64,000 nucleotides of DNA from Desulfamplus sp. (GCA_015232455.1 JADFZQ010000003.1:231279-295278), one strand, 5' to 3'. Shown: positions 1-10,260, counted from the stretch's first letter. Program-made: numbers and translations. Notes: generated by a model not told the origin, from the sequence alone.

Positions 1-152
1 AGTTTTAGGCAATCGTTAAGAGAGAGAACTTTCTCACCAGCAAGTGCATCGTTTAAACTCAAGTAACCATAAAAGGAGAGATGGCTCGAAGAGTTGATAG
101 ATATAGATATTACAAAGATAAAAAGATAAGAGAAAATTTTTGATAATTTCAA
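1..152 (-). CDS. TolC-family outer membrane protein, N-terminus only (cut by window edge)
   Basis: The first 50 codons of a minus-strand gene are present; the rest lies beyond base 1. It starts with TTG at 152-150, six bases after a perfect AAAGGAGG ribosome site (159-166). The peptide begins with a basic residue and a hydrophobic stretch of about 18 residues, a typical signal peptide. It then reads EKVLSLNDCLK, which resembles the first helix of TolC/outer membrane efflux proteins, where a leucine-rich segment precedes an IALENNP-like motif. Such proteins form the outer membrane channel of type I secretion or efflux systems. The SapC-family gene lies just upstream on the same strand, so the two may be co-transcribed. 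The signal peptide and start are well supported; the family call rests on a short segment. Confidence 0.6.
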   Translation of the reverse strand, partial: MKLSKIFSYLFIFVISISINSSSHLSFYGYLSLNDALAGEKVLSLNDCLK

Positions 153-232
153 GATAATCCTCCTTTGTTGGTTACATAGTAGTATTTTCAACTAATAATG
201 GTGATAATATGACAATTAATTGACATTTAAAA

Positions 233-1012
233 TCAACTTAGCTGCATACCAGAAAGTGAGTTAGCATGAGAGATGATAAGTGGCATAATTCCTTTTCTAA
301 CCCAATCTGCAAGAGTTCCATCATCAAGAGAGTTGAGTTTTTGCATATCAATTGTTCTAAAACCACCTACAGAGATATTTTGTCCATTCATGTTTACGTT
401 AAACTGCCTATCAACAAGAATATCTTTATCTTCCATTAATTTAACAATATTTGAAGTTATAGACATTTCTCTTTGATATAATTTTAGAAATTCTACAGCT
501 TTATTAGTCATCTCTGTAAATTGACCATTTGCAGTGAACATTATATCTCCTTGAGGTAATGCAAAATGTGGTGCATCACGATCAATACAGACAACATACT
601 TATCTTGACTTTCAGTTGCACCAGAAGAGCCGTTCCCGCCTGAATTTGTTGTATCTGAAGAAGATGATTTTGATGCTGAACCCGTGCTTGACAAGGCTTC
701 TTGCGAATCTTCTGAAGGAGCTGCTTTAACAAGAATAAATGGATATTGTCTAAAATATGCAGGAACGTATGGCACTTTCCATGAACCATCTGGATTTATA
801 AAGTTGTTCTGATCACGATTTAATGAAAGCAGCACTACTGGTAAAGCATTACCTTTGAGAAATACAATAGGATAGTATTTTGAAGCGTGTATAAACTCTG
901 AAAATGAGATGGGAGCATTGGAGACGTTTTTAGCAAAATTGTAATTGTTAACTGATGTAAACCTAATATCCTGATGGTTGTTTTGTGTTAATGGCTCTAT
1001 TTTTGTAAACAT
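233..1012 (-). CDS. SapC-family protein
   Basis: This 259-residue protein has no signal peptide. The body matches the SapC family (PF07277): an N-terminal PISFSEF and YPIVF region, a GSWKVPYVPAYFRQYPF segment at about 77-93, and a C-terminal half with the family's M-N-G-Q-N and GFRTID elements. SapC was first linked to S-layer protein export in Campylobacter; its biochemical role is unsettled. A Ser/Gly/Thr-rich stretch at about residues 98-136 interrupts the conserved fold and looks like a low-complexity insert of the kind seen in other proteins here. An AAGGA ribosome site lies eight bases before the ATG. The downstream TolC-like gene on the same strand fits a surface-protein export role, but that is inference. 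Confidence 0.75.
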   Translation of the reverse strand: MFTKIEPLTQNNHQDIRFTSVNNYNFAKNVSNAPISFSEFIHASKYYPIVFLKGNALPVVLLSLNRDQNNFINPDGSWKVPYVPAYFRQYPFILVKAAPSEDSQEALSSTGSASKSSSSDTTNSGGNGSSGATESQDKYVVCIDRDAPHFALPQGDIMFTANGQFTEMTNKAVEFLKLYQREMSITSNIVKLMEDKDILVDRQFNVNMNGQNISVGGFRTIDMQKLNSLDDGTLADWVRKGIMPLIISHANSLSGMQLS

Positions 1013-1189
1013 TTTTTTTCCTTTTTAAAATCAATTTTATGATAAATTATGGGTTATTTGAGATATATTACTATCAAACTCTCCCTCAAAATAAATAATG
1101 CTAAAACTTTAAGACATTTTTTTCTTTTTGCAAGTCAGTGATAGCTAAATAAAATATTATAAATCAATATCGTTCCTATTCTAAGTTTA

Positions 1190-2188
1190 CTACTGTTGAG
1201 TTCGCTGTCTCTCTCTTGCTCTCTGGATTGCTTGCAAAAATGGATTTGCTCCCGTGTTTCCATCTATGTTATTAAAACTATTGCTATCAGCTGGAATTTC
1301 TCTTTGAGTAGAACTGTCCTGCATCGCCCTAACAAAAGGATTAGGAGGTTCTGGTCTTACGTTACCGTCTTCTATTGATTTTATCCCCTTTTGAATATTA
1401 GGGTCTTGGACAGATTCAGGGTTTATGGGCATAGGAGGAGTGCCATCTTGACCCATAATAATTCCTCCAGGTGGGTTGCTTGAATTTACCATATCTTGTT
1501 GATTTATAGCCATTCCCTGCCCATTACTATTGCCTCCTTGATTTAAGTTATCTTTTGGCTGTTCTGGACGATTATTTTTTTCTGTAAATAGCCCAAGTTT
1601 AATTTCAAGATTGTTTTGGGCGATTACTACATAATTTGGGAAAATTTCTTTTAATAAATATTCATCAATAGAACTCCCAGACTCATATAACTCTGGAACT
1701 TGCTTATTTACTGCACCAGCACCCCCAGCTTTACCTTTATAAAGTATCATAGCCTTTTTTGAGACTGGTGTAATAACTATTCCAGTAAGTTCTATCTCTC
1801 TTTTTACTTTTTGCATAAGCATATCAATATTTTGCTTGGCGTTATTGGGTAACCCTAAACCATCAGGATTGCCCATCATACCACTACTATTATTACTGCC
1901 GTCAGGCTCGGGGCTAAATATGTGCTTTTCTGCCATTGGAGAAAGGGGGCTAGATTCACTGCTATTATCTTTATCAACTTTATCAGATTGAGGAGTATTG
2001 CTTTTTTGAACAGTATTACTTGAACCTGAAATAGATGAGTTATTTTTAGATGATAGAGTGGAAGGCTCTTTATAAGCCTCTTTTGATGTTAAAGGGAAAC
2101 CCGCTGGAGTAGCAAAAGCACAAGTAGTAGAAATAATAGTAAAAGCTAAAACAACTACAATTAAATAAAAATTAGTCTCTTTTTTCAC
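1190..2188 (-). CDS. exported protein with possible GspC/PilP-like domain
   Basis: This 332-residue protein has a GTG start (2188-2186) with a GGGAG site nine bases upstream. A hydrophobic segment at residues 8-27 is a signal peptide or membrane anchor. Residues about 35-90 are Ser/Asn-rich linker. Residues about 130-205 (IELTGIVITP, a small-residue turn, then VVIAQNNLEIKLGLF) have the beta-strand pattern of the homology region of GspC/PilP, which bridges inner membrane components to the secretin. The C-terminus is Pro/Asn/Gln-rich and repeats an NPF-x2-A-x-Q motif twice, ending in a basic tail. No other gspC is seen in the window, so this could supply that role for the type II system at 11.4-23.3 kb. 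The domain match is by eye and weak. Confidence 0.45.
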   Translation of the reverse strand: MKKETNFYLIVVVLAFTIISTTCAFATPAGFPLTSKEAYKEPSTLSSKNNSSISGSSNTVQKSNTPQSDKVDKDNSSESSPLSPMAEKHIFSPEPDGSNNSSGMMGNPDGLGLPNNAKQNIDMLMQKVKREIELTGIVITPVSKKAMILYKGKAGGAGAVNKQVPELYESGSSIDEYLLKEIFPNYVVIAQNNLEIKLGLFTEKNNRPEQPKDNLNQGGNSNGQGMAINQQDMVNSSNPPGGIIMGQDGTPPMPINPESVQDPNIQKGIKSIEDGNVRPEPPNPFVRAMQDSSTQREIPADSNSFNNIDGNTGANPFLQAIQRARERQRTQQ

Positions 2189-2206
2189 AATATTAGCTCC
2201 CTTATT

Positions 2207-3715
2207 TTAAAATAAAATAGATTGCGACCAAAATATAGGTGCAAGCAATTTTGAATTTCCCATTACAGCTATTCCAATATTATAGCTGCCACTTTCAAAT
2301 CCAGATGTAGAAAAATTTTTCCAGATTCCTTTTCCTAAATCACTAAATAACAGAACACTCAGCCCTTTATTATAAAGATTTAATGATGCAATGGATACAA
2401 CTCCGTTAACACTGTCTCCCATCCACAATCCATAGCTGTTAAGCCACCATATAGACTCATAAGTTTTATTGTTTAAACTATATTGTAATGTATCTGCATT
2501 GCCTTTGTATCGATTCATCTTGTATTCATCTAACAATGAACTTTTAATAAGTGCAATATAGACATCAGTATAATAGTCAGTAGGTGGAAGATAACAGGAA
2601 AGTTCAACTTTTGTAAGATTTTTTTTAGCAATGATTGAGGGTGCAGCTAATCTTTTGATACCACTTCCGCTTAAAACCCCCCATCCAAACTCATCATCTC
2701 TTCCATTATCTCCTAAATCTTTTGCACTGCTGAAAATAAGATTTTCAATGGTTGTGAGTTTAAGATTTGGGTTCATTCCAAGAAGGGCGGCAACTGCACC
2801 TGAGACAACGGGTGTACTAAATGATGTTCCAGTAACAAAAACTGTTTCTCCACCAATTCCTATGGTTTCTACAGACTTACCAGGAGCAGTTATATCAATA
2901 GAATCGCCTATCGGAGAGTTCCATAAAATAGAGGTTCCTTCAGGATTAGTTGCCCCAACCGTTACAACCTCTTCCATGGTTCCGGGAAAAGAGATACTGT
3001 ATGGGCTATTGCCAGCAGCACTAACTACAATAACTTCATTTTTAATAGCATAGAGTATAGCAGTTTTTACATCATTGCTATCATTTGCAAGGCTTAAACT
3101 CATATTTATAATATCTGCCCCATTTTTTACAGCATAATAAATAGCATTAACTACTGCATCGGTGTAAAAAGTAGTAGATTTACCCGAATTTATCTTAATA
3201 ATCATAAGCTCTGCGTCTGGAACAGACTTTAAAACTATTCCAGCAACATTAGTTCCATGTCCATTTTGATCTGTAATACTATTACTATTGTCACCAAAAT
3301 TCCAACCATGTATATCATCTATATAACCATTTGAGTCGTTATCTACACCATCGTTATCTATACCATTGAAGTTTTCATCTGATATTTCATTCAAAGTTTT
3401 ATCATTCAAAAGCTCTGACTTGTTTTGCCATAATGCTGATGCAAAAATGGGATTATTAGTATCAACTCCAGAATCAATCAAAGCAACAATAACACCCTTA
3501 CCTGAAGATAAAATAGCAAGATCAGATAGCCCAACAACATCTGACCATGAATTTGCAGCTTTATTACTTCTATTTTCCAAATAAAAAGCCCAGTCAGAAG
3601 AGTAAACTGACTGGGCATAAGAAGAGATTTTTAAAACAAAAACCGTAATAAAGATATTTAATAAAGAAAAAGCAAAAACGAATGATACTTGTTTAGTAGT
3701 TAGTATATTTTTCAA
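2207..3715 (-). CDS. secreted subtilisin-like serine protease (S8 family)
   Basis: This is a 502-residue subtilase with a signal peptide (about 1-35). The catalytic triad is visible: Asp81 in VALIDSGVD, His153 in NGHGTNVAG and Ser298 in GTSFSTP, with the oxyanion Asn236 in SAAGN. An Asp/Asn-rich loop between Asp and His (about 113-135) resembles calcium-binding loops of this family. The last 140 residues lie beyond the protease fold and are probably a beta-rich domain. There is no obvious separate propeptide; the stretch between signal and catalytic Asp is short. It lies between a possible GspC-like gene and a CAP-domain exoprotein, so it is a plausible type II secretion substrate (inference). 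Function as a protease is well supported. Confidence 0.9.
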   Translation of the reverse strand: MKNILTTKQVSFVFAFSLLNIFITVFVLKISSYAQSVYSSDWAFYLENRSNKAANSWSDVVGLSDLAILSSGKGVIVALIDSGVDTNNPIFASALWQNKSELLNDKTLNEISDENFNGIDNDGVDNDSNGYIDDIHGWNFGDNSNSITDQNGHGTNVAGIVLKSVPDAELMIIKINSGKSTTFYTDAVVNAIYYAVKNGADIINMSLSLANDSNDVKTAILYAIKNEVIVVSAAGNSPYSISFPGTMEEVVTVGATNPEGTSILWNSPIGDSIDITAPGKSVETIGIGGETVFVTGTSFSTPVVSGAVAALLGMNPNLKLTTIENLIFSSAKDLGDNGRDDEFGWGVLSGSGIKRLAAPSIIAKKNLTKVELSCYLPPTDYYTDVYIALIKSSLLDEYKMNRYKGNADTLQYSLNNKTYESIWWLNSYGLWMGDSVNGVVSIASLNLYNKGLSVLLFSDLGKGIWKNFSTSGFESGSYNIGIAVMGNSKLLAPIFWSQSILF

Positions 3716-3769
3716 TAGTTAATATTTTTTTTTAAAATTTCACATTTTTAAAGTTTTATTTCTTAAAAT

Positions 3770-4798
3770 CTAATTCATTCCAAAATCAACCATTTTATTA
3801 ATATTTAATCCTATGTTAATAGTTCTTTTTATAAGCTCTCCCTGAAACCAGCCATTTTGTATATTATTATCTGGAATTCTCCTATAAAGCTCAATAGAAT
3901 AGAATGTATTTGGCGGTATCTGTATCTGATAAGTTCCAAGATTCCCGTGTGGAGCTTCAACTTTCCAACCCTCCATAAAGTTATGCACCCATAAAATGAA
4001 GTTGTCATCAGCTTTCTGAGGTGACCATGATTTATAGCTTAATAAGTTTGATGCATAGTTATTTTCATCGCCCAAATTTTGATTCGATATTAACGGATTT
4101 AATTGAATAGGTTGATTTTCACCAATATTGTAGATATTACCCATAATATAAACTCTTGTCTCAACAGGTTTTGCAAAATCGGCTGTTACTAAATAGGCAT
4201 TTATAGTGGACTCTTTTTCAGGTGAATCTGATTCAATTGGGAATATTGTTGATATGAATGATATACCAATTTCAGTAAAATTTTTACTAAAGATATTTTT
4301 AGGGTAGCCTAAATCAGGATTTAGCTCATCTCTGAGCATATTTTCAAAAATGCCTTCCACAGCCTTTATTGGATCAACATATAGATAAAATGATAGTATA
4401 GATAGGCTCTCTCCAGTTAATAGAGGATTGTAGCCGCTATTTACAATACGATCGTTATAAGATAGACCTTCTGGCGAAGTGTAGTTGTAATATTGACGTG
4501 CTATCATATCGCTATTGTGTGCTGAGGATGTCTCTCCAAGTGTTGAATTCCATGCTAAAGGTGGCAGCCCATTTTCTAACTCAAGAATCCAACTATCATC
4601 ACCAAGTGAGCGTTTTGCACTCTCATAGTCAATTCCATAAACTTCAATTGTCTTTACAGGTCTTAAACGGGCTTCATTAATGAGTTTCCAAAGATAAGCA
4701 CTAGCTTCAAGATCATTAAATGCCATAGATTCAAATGCAAGGCATGATGACATCAAAATTTGAATCGTTACTACACATTTTGCAATTTTGCTTTTCAT
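3770..4798 (-). CDS. secreted CAP-domain (SCP/PR-1-like) protein
   Basis: This 342-residue protein has an N-terminal signal peptide (about 1-26). Residues about 35-190 fit the CAP superfamily: LINEARLRP near the start, PLAWNSTLGETSSAHNSDM, a tyrosine-rich strand, GYNPLLTGESLS, and a later FTEIGISF strand. The histidine, glutamate and GES elements are the usual CAP cleft residues. Bacterial CAP proteins are extracellular; some are peptidases or lipid-binding, and most have no known substrate. The C-terminal 150 residues are not recognised and may be a beta-domain. It lies beside the subtilase in the same orientation, so both are candidates for export by the neighbouring type II system. Confidence 0.75.
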   Translation of the reverse strand: MKSKIAKCVVTIQILMSSCLAFESMAFNDLEASAYLWKLINEARLRPVKTIEVYGIDYESAKRSLGDDSWILELENGLPPLAWNSTLGETSSAHNSDMIARQYYNYTSPEGLSYNDRIVNSGYNPLLTGESLSILSFYLYVDPIKAVEGIFENMLRDELNPDLGYPKNIFSKNFTEIGISFISTIFPIESDSPEKESTINAYLVTADFAKPVETRVYIMGNIYNIGENQPIQLNPLISNQNLGDENNYASNLLSYKSWSPQKADDNFILWVHNFMEGWKVEAPHGNLGTYQIQIPPNTFYSIELYRRIPDNNIQNGWFQGELIKRTINIGLNINKMVDFGMN

Positions 4799-5030
4799 AA
4801 TAAATAATTCCTAAGAAAATTTAACTTAAATTACCACTAAGATATCTAATGTTTCATAATTTTGTATTTAATTAATTTAGCTAAGCAAAAAATAGACCAC
4901 GTCTATATTTATTCAGTAATTTTGATTTTTTACAACCATCTAAAATATATCCAGCAAGGTCATAAAATTACCAGATACCATAAAGGATTGATTGTAGGTT
5001 GAAGAGATTAAGCATGATTAAACCTTACCT

Positions 5031-7202
5031 TTAAAACGAGTATCTAATTACAGCATAACCTGTCAAGGGATCACCGTTTACAGCACCGTAAAAGCTGGGA
5101 TAAGTAAATTCTCCATCAAGAATATTTTTACAACCAACTGAAATCATAAAATCATCATAAGGAATGTCCTTAAACCTTATTTCACCATTAACAAGCACTG
5201 GGTTATCATACTCTCCAGTAATAGTGTTCTCTTTATATGTATATTTAATCGGCGTTGTCCAGAAAGCATTTAGGTTAAAATCAACTTTAGAATTAAAATG
5301 CCACAAGAAACCAGAGTTAGCAATAAAATCTGCACCAAGTTCATATTCTTCGGTCCAGTTATGGTAAGTATCGACATGGCTGCCATCAGGTCTTAAAATA
5401 GATTTTTCGATAACGCTGAAATTGTAGTTATCCCCTGAATAAAATATCTTTGAAATAGATGTATATATATCTAATTTATCAGCAAATTTTTTTTTGTAAA
5501 AGAGTTCAACTCCTGAAAAATCTTGATCAGAGGGGGCTGATACACCAGCATAAGGGTCAGTTTGAACATTATCAGAAAGGCGACTCACATATCCAGTAGC
5601 AGATAGAGTATCTCCTTGGTTTGAAATCCATTCAGCTTGTAAATTAAGTGTTGATACCTCGTCTCTTGTCAAAATCTCCTTACCCGTCCATTGTTGAGAG
5701 TATGGCGTTCTATACCCTGTGCCAAATGCAGTTTTTACTCTCCATTTATCAGTTAATGGTATGTTTACACCAACACTATAACTTGGTGCATAATCTTCAT
5801 ACATAGAGTTGTCGTCAAATCTAAATCCAGCCCAAATTTCTCCCCAATTAAATGGGTGTCTATATTGTGAAAAAAGAGATTTAAGGCTATTTTTATAATC
5901 AACCTCCTTAATCGGCTGCTTAAAATAAGACCCTGACAGCAAGTATTCAGGCATAAAGCCCCAACCACTTTGGACATCATTTTCACGATAAGAGATACCA
6001 GCTGTAATCAAACCTCTTTTAAAAAAACGGTGATCCCACAATATTTCTCCATAAAATATACTAAAATCCTCTTCTATTGAAGTTTGCTTTGCATACATTT
6101 GATCATAAGAGACATCTTGATAATAGGCTGTCATATTCCAATGAGAGCCTCCTAAGATTGTGGAGTAGTTTGCCTTTATGTGATTTGCTGGAACTTTTTT
6201 TTCACTTAACCAACCAAAAGATACGGCATCACTTAAAGTCTGAGCATCATATTTGTTAAAATCAGAATACCTTCCAGAGAGTGAAAAAGAGTCTTTAAAA
6301 TTAAAGTTAGCTGTAAATTCACGATATTGAGAATTCTCAATAGTCTCATTATTACCGACTATAGACTTTCCATCTTTTTCTGAGAATATAACATTAACAG
6401 GAATTCCATTATCATATTGGTTCTGACCACCATAAGCTGATAAATAAGCGTCCCAATTTTTCCCCTTACATCCAGCGTCTGCAAAACCTTTGAGAGTCCT
6501 TTTTGAACCAGCAGAAACTTCTGCTTTTCCACTAACTAAATAATCTTTTTGGCTATACTTTTTTTGGCTGTACTTTACAGATACAGGCTTTGAGGTTACA
6601 TCTTTTCCTGTAAAAGGGACAATATTGACTATTCCAGCAAAAGCATCAGCTCCCCAAAGAACAGAACCCGGACCTCTTATAACTTCAATACGTTTAACAC
6701 TATTTAATGAAAGCTCATGGTCTAAAGGATAATAACTTCTTGGTCCACCAGTTGGCACAGGAACGCCATCATATAAAATCAAAATACCGTTAGAGATGCC
6801 CCTTAAATATGGAAGAGAACCCATACCTTGATCTGAAATATAAAATCCAGGAATTGAAGAGAGAACTTCTGCAAGAGTTTTGTATCCGTAATTTACAATA
6901 TCATTATGATCAACAACGCTTACAACTGCTGGTGCTGTAGATGGCGATTCTGGAGTTCTGGAAGCAACAGTTACAACATCAAGCTCTTCGCCTACAAACA
7001 TAAGCATAGTATCATCAATATCGTCACCATTTATCTCAAACATATCAGAATCAGATAAACTTAAAGCACTAACCTTTGATAATCCAACCATAATTAATCC
7101 ACTTGCAATTAAAAAGATAAGATATAAAAAAGTCAGCCAGATTTTTATGATGATGTCTCTATTTGTATGATTTGGATTTTCAACCTTGCAACCCAATATC
7201 AA
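5031..7202 (-). CDS. TonB-dependent outer membrane receptor
   Basis: This is a 723-residue receptor. An N-terminal hydrophobic segment (about 20-45) is the export signal, preceded by an unusually long polar stretch. The plug domain spans about 75-190 and includes VVTVASRTPESP (TonB-box-like region), LAEVLSSIPGF, RGIS and the RIEVIRGPGSVLWGADAFAGIVNIV-type segment. The rest is a 22-strand-type barrel rich in aromatic residues, ending in the expected C-terminal phenylalanine. Its ATG overlaps the stop of the upstream sigma-54-type regulator by four bases, so the two are translationally coupled. The substrate (metal chelate, cobalamin, or other) cannot be told from sequence. The upstream binding protein, kinase and regulator suggest that the same ligand is sensed and imported. 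Confidence 0.93.
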   Translation of the reverse strand: MILGCKVENPNHTNRDIIIKIWLTFLYLIFLIASGLIMVGLSKVSALSLSDSDMFEINGDDIDDTMLMFVGEELDVVTVASRTPESPSTAPAVVSVVDHNDIVNYGYKTLAEVLSSIPGFYISDQGMGSLPYLRGISNGILILYDGVPVPTGGPRSYYPLDHELSLNSVKRIEVIRGPGSVLWGADAFAGIVNIVPFTGKDVTSKPVSVKYSQKKYSQKDYLVSGKAEVSAGSKRTLKGFADAGCKGKNWDAYLSAYGGQNQYDNGIPVNVIFSEKDGKSIVGNNETIENSQYREFTANFNFKDSFSLSGRYSDFNKYDAQTLSDAVSFGWLSEKKVPANHIKANYSTILGGSHWNMTAYYQDVSYDQMYAKQTSIEEDFSIFYGEILWDHRFFKRGLITAGISYRENDVQSGWGFMPEYLLSGSYFKQPIKEVDYKNSLKSLFSQYRHPFNWGEIWAGFRFDDNSMYEDYAPSYSVGVNIPLTDKWRVKTAFGTGYRTPYSQQWTGKEILTRDEVSTLNLQAEWISNQGDTLSATGYVSRLSDNVQTDPYAGVSAPSDQDFSGVELFYKKKFADKLDIYTSISKIFYSGDNYNFSVIEKSILRPDGSHVDTYHNWTEEYELGADFIANSGFLWHFNSKVDFNLNAFWTTPIKYTYKENTITGEYDNPVLVNGEIRFKDIPYDDFMISVGCKNILDGEFTYPSFYGAVNGDPLTGYAVIRYSF

Positions 7203-8560
7203 CCCTCCTCAACCATTTTGAGTAAAGTTCTAAAACGTGCCCTTGAAAGCCCAAGAAGTCTTGCTGCACTGCTTTGGTTTGATGCAGTCATGTCAAGAGC
7301 TTGCTGCACAATGTTTTTTTGAATTTCATCATAATCAATACCCGTTGGAGGAATATGAAATAGGTTCTCTTGAACTTCATGTTTTTCTGATGCACCAATT
7401 GATATAAATTTTAGATCATCAGTTGTAATGGGAAGTGAACCAGACTTTAAAATCATCACCCTTTCAATGGCATTTGCAAGCTCTCTTACATTGCCGGGCC
7501 ACGAATATTCATTAAGTTTTCTTGCCGCCCCTTTTGTAATAGTCTCTCCCGTCAAATTACGGCTATCTGCAAATTTTTCAATGAATAGACGGGTTAGAGG
7601 AGTAATATCCTCTTTTCTATCTCTAAGAGGAGGCACATGAATTGGAAATACAGCAAGTCTATAATATAAATCTTGACGAAATTTTTTCTCAGCAGCCATG
7701 CGTCCTAAATCTTGATTAGTTGCACAAATAATACGTGTATTAACTGGAATTTCATTATTTCCACCTACTCTTTGAAACTTTCTCTCTTGAATAGCCCTTA
7801 AAAGTTTTGCCTGAGAATTAAATGGCAGCTCCCCAACTTCATCAAGAAATAGTGTTCCTCCGTCAGCATACTCAAATTTACCCTCTTTTCTGGTATTTGC
7901 ACCAGTAAATGAGCCTTTTTCATGTCCAAAAAGTTCAGCCTCTACAAGAGTTTCTGTTATAGCTGCACAGTTTACCGCAACAAATCTTTGAGAAGCACGG
8001 TTGCTTGAGTTGTGTATTAGTTTAGCTATAACCTCTTTTCCAGTGCCGGATTCTCCTGTTATCAAAACAGTAGCATCGCTTTGAGCTACCTGAATTGCCA
8101 TAGCTTCAATCTCTTTCATAGTAGATGAGACAAAAATGGGACGTTCATCAGTTCCATTTTTAATTGCATGTTTAAGTCTTCGGTTCTCATGTAGAATTTT
8201 TCCCATGCCTAAGGCTCTCTCAACAGCTACCTGAACATCTTTTTCTTCAAACGGCTTAACAAGGTAATCAACAGCTCCAAGATGGAGAGCCTCTATTACA
8301 GATTCTGTTGACGCAAATGCGGTAATGAATACCAAAGGACAGGCAATATCATTTTCTTTTATTTTCTTTAATAAGCCTCTGCCATCAAGCCTGTCCATGC
8401 GAATATCAGAAATAACAAGATCAAAGAAACCATCTTGCAGCTTTTCAAAGGCTTCTTGACCATCTGATGCCTCTTCAATGGTGTGTCCTTGGGATATAAG
8501 CATAATTTTTAATATCATTCTGATACGTTCTTCATCATCTACTATCAGTATATTAGCCAT
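7199..8560 (-). CDS. NtrC-family sigma-54-dependent response regulator
   Basis: This is a complete 453-residue enhancer-binding protein. The receiver domain (1-120) has acidic residues DDE at 8-10, phospho-acceptor Asp52 and Lys at about 102. The AAA+ domain (about 140-375) has Walker A GESGTGKE at 169-176, a GSFTGA sigma-54 loop at 216-221 and Walker B FLDEVGE. A short Fis-type helix-turn-helix (about 415-450) ends the protein. It lies downstream of the sensor kinase, with a 134-base gap that holds a palindromic repeat, and overlaps the TonB receptor gene by four bases. It is probably the kinase's partner and may drive the receptor gene from a sigma-54 promoter, though I did not find one by eye. 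Confidence 0.95.
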   Translation of the reverse strand: MANILIVDDEERIRMILKIMLISQGHTIEEASDGQEAFEKLQDGFFDLVISDIRMDRLDGRGLLKKIKENDIACPLVFITAFASTESVIEALHLGAVDYLVKPFEEKDVQVAVERALGMGKILHENRRLKHAIKNGTDERPIFVSSTMKEIEAMAIQVAQSDATVLITGESGTGKEVIAKLIHNSSNRASQRFVAVNCAAITETLVEAELFGHEKGSFTGANTRKEGKFEYADGGTLFLDEVGELPFNSQAKLLRAIQERKFQRVGGNNEIPVNTRIICATNQDLGRMAAEKKFRQDLYYRLAVFPIHVPPLRDRKEDITPLTRLFIEKFADSRNLTGETITKGAARKLNEYSWPGNVRELANAIERVMILKSGSLPITTDDLKFISIGASEKHEVQENLFHIPPTGIDYDEIQKNIVQQALDMTASNQSSAARLLGLSRARFRTLLKMVEEG

Positions 8561-8610
8561 TTTTTAAGCTATCTCCATATATTCTAAATTGAGCTTTTTT
8601 CATTGTAGTA

Positions 8611-8638
8611 GTAGGGTTTAACCATGTTTAAACCCTAC
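8611..8638. repeat. 28-base near-perfect palindrome between kinase and regulator genes
   Basis: GTAGGGTTTAACCA and its reverse complement differ at one base. It is flanked by AAATTGAGCTTTTTT on the left and AAATTATGACCTTGC on the right, both also found at the copy at 15885-15912. It lies within the long operon. Confidence 0.75.
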
Positions 8639-8694
8639 AAATTATGACCTTGCTAAGTATAATTTAGGGCATTATTAAATTTTTATTCCTAAGG

Positions 8695-10260
8695 TTATTT
8701 TAAAAAAAATGAAGGAACTGATTGAGCTGCTATTTTTATTTCAAAAGCTGCCCCGCCAGATGGTCTATTTCTAACCACTACTGTCCCGTTATGGACACGG
8801 ACAATATCCTTTACAATGGCAAGACCAAGACCAGTTCCTTTTGCTCTTGTAGTAAAAAAAGGATTAAAAATATCTTCAATAATTGATTCGTCAATACCTT
8901 TTCCCCTATCTTTTATTTCAATAATGTATGCCGCACCGATTGGCTCTTGAGGTCTGCCATTTATCTCTATGTAAGCATCATAGATAGAGAGTTGTAATTC
9001 ATCTTGAGCATTATTATTTTGAGCGTTAATTTTATTAAATTCGTTTTCAGAGTCAGCATCTAACTCTACTGGAATAGAGTGTTCTACTGCATTTTTAAGA
9101 ATATTTAGAATAGCACGCTCCATAAGCATTACATCACACTCTACAAAAGCATCTTCAACATTAAGAGAGATTTTAATATTTTTATCTGGGACTGTAAACT
9201 GCAACTTTTCTGCTGTTTCGCTTAAAAATGATAACATAGAGACTTTAGAAAGAACTGGTGTTTTTGGTTTTGCAAAGAGAAGAAACTCATCAACAAGACG
9301 GCTTAAACGTTGAATCTCCTCATCAACATAGAGAATCATAGTCTCTTTGGTCTTTTCATCTAAATTTTTTTTCTTAAAAATATCAATGCTGCCCTTAATT
9401 ATTGAGATTGGATTTTTAAGCTCATGGGCAACCATTGTTGAAAACTTTCCAATCTCTGCAAGTGTTTTCTGTTTTGCCATCTCTATGTGCATCTTTTCAT
9501 TTGCTCTTTGATGAGCTTTTAATGAATTTAACATCTCATTAAAGACCTTAGCTAATGTCTTTGTTTCATGTAAATTTCCACCAGATGCTCTTACATCAAG
9601 ATCGCCTTGCGATACCCTTCGAGATAGAGCTACAAGATTAATAAGAGGCGATGTAATTGAGCGGGCAAAAAACCAATACCATGCAACAGAAACTGACGAA
9701 AGTATAAGTGCTATAGCCATAAAAAATATTGTCATCTGTTTTGTTAATGCCCTTAATCCAGACGTTGTATAATAAAGTTCAACATACCCTATTATATCTT
9801 CTTTATTAGTTTTAACGTCATATATCTCCATATCCCCGTTATCAGGCTGTAGTTGGAGAATTTTACTCTCAATTTTAACAGCAGAATCTGTAATATCCTG
9901 TAAATCTTTTAAATTTTGCTTCTCTTTTAAAGATGAATCTAAATCAATTATATTATTACCATCTGCATCTTTTATAATAACTTTTACAATATCTTCTTGT
10001 TGCATCAAATTGGTAGCGAGCTTTTCAAGCATTTCACTATTTTTTAAAAGAACACCAAGTTCTGCATTGCTTGCTAAATAGTTGGAAAGAACGACAAAAT
10101 TTTCATGAAACCTCTGCTTAACAAACTTGTGTGTAAGCCAAATACCCATACAACCCATTGTTATAGCTATCCCCATTATAAAAATAATAGCAATAGCAGA
10201 TAACCTTGTTTCAATAGAATCATATTTGATGAAATCAGATATGATGTTGCTGACTTTCAT
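8695..10260 (-). CDS. membrane sensor histidine kinase
   Basis: This 521-residue kinase has two membrane helices (about 22-46 and 178-198) flanking a periplasmic sensor of about 130 residues. A HAMP domain (about 198-250), a dimerisation domain with His279 in FSTMVAHELKNP, and an ATPase domain follow. The N box (ILNILKNAVEHS) and G1/G2 boxes (DRGKGID, GTGLGLAIV) are intact. A hydrophilic insert of about 45 residues, rich in Asn, Asp and Glu, separates the N box from the next strand, as in other low-complexity inserts in this genome. The ATG overlaps the stop of the upstream binding-protein gene by four bases. It probably senses a ligand together with that protein and phosphorylates the downstream regulator. 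Confidence 0.93.
   Translation of the reverse strand: MKVSNIISDFIKYDSIETRLSAIAIIFIMGIAITMGCMGIWLTHKFVKQRFHENFVVLSNYLASNAELGVLLKNSEMLEKLATNLMQQEDIVKVIIKDADGNNIIDLDSSLKEKQNLKDLQDITDSAVKIESKILQLQPDNGDMEIYDVKTNKEDIIGYVELYYTTSGLRALTKQMTIFFMAIALILSSVSVAWYWFFARSITSPLINLVALSRRVSQGDLDVRASGGNLHETKTLAKVFNEMLNSLKAHQRANEKMHIEMAKQKTLAEIGKFSTMVAHELKNPISIIKGSIDIFKKKNLDEKTKETMILYVDEEIQRLSRLVDEFLLFAKPKTPVLSKVSMLSFLSETAEKLQFTVPDKNIKISLNVEDAFVECDVMLMERAILNILKNAVEHSIPVELDADSENEFNKINAQNNNAQDELQLSIYDAYIEINGRPQEPIGAAYIIEIKDRGKGIDESIIEDIFNPFFTTRAKGTGLGLAIVKDIVRVHNGTVVVRNRPSGGAAFEIKIAAQSVPSFFLK

Noticed and set aside
81..143. Plus-strand 20-codon frame (MARRVDRYRYYKDKKIRENF) after AAGGAGAG
   Set aside because: It lies antisense to the TolC-like signal peptide, which has a better start context and clear protein character.
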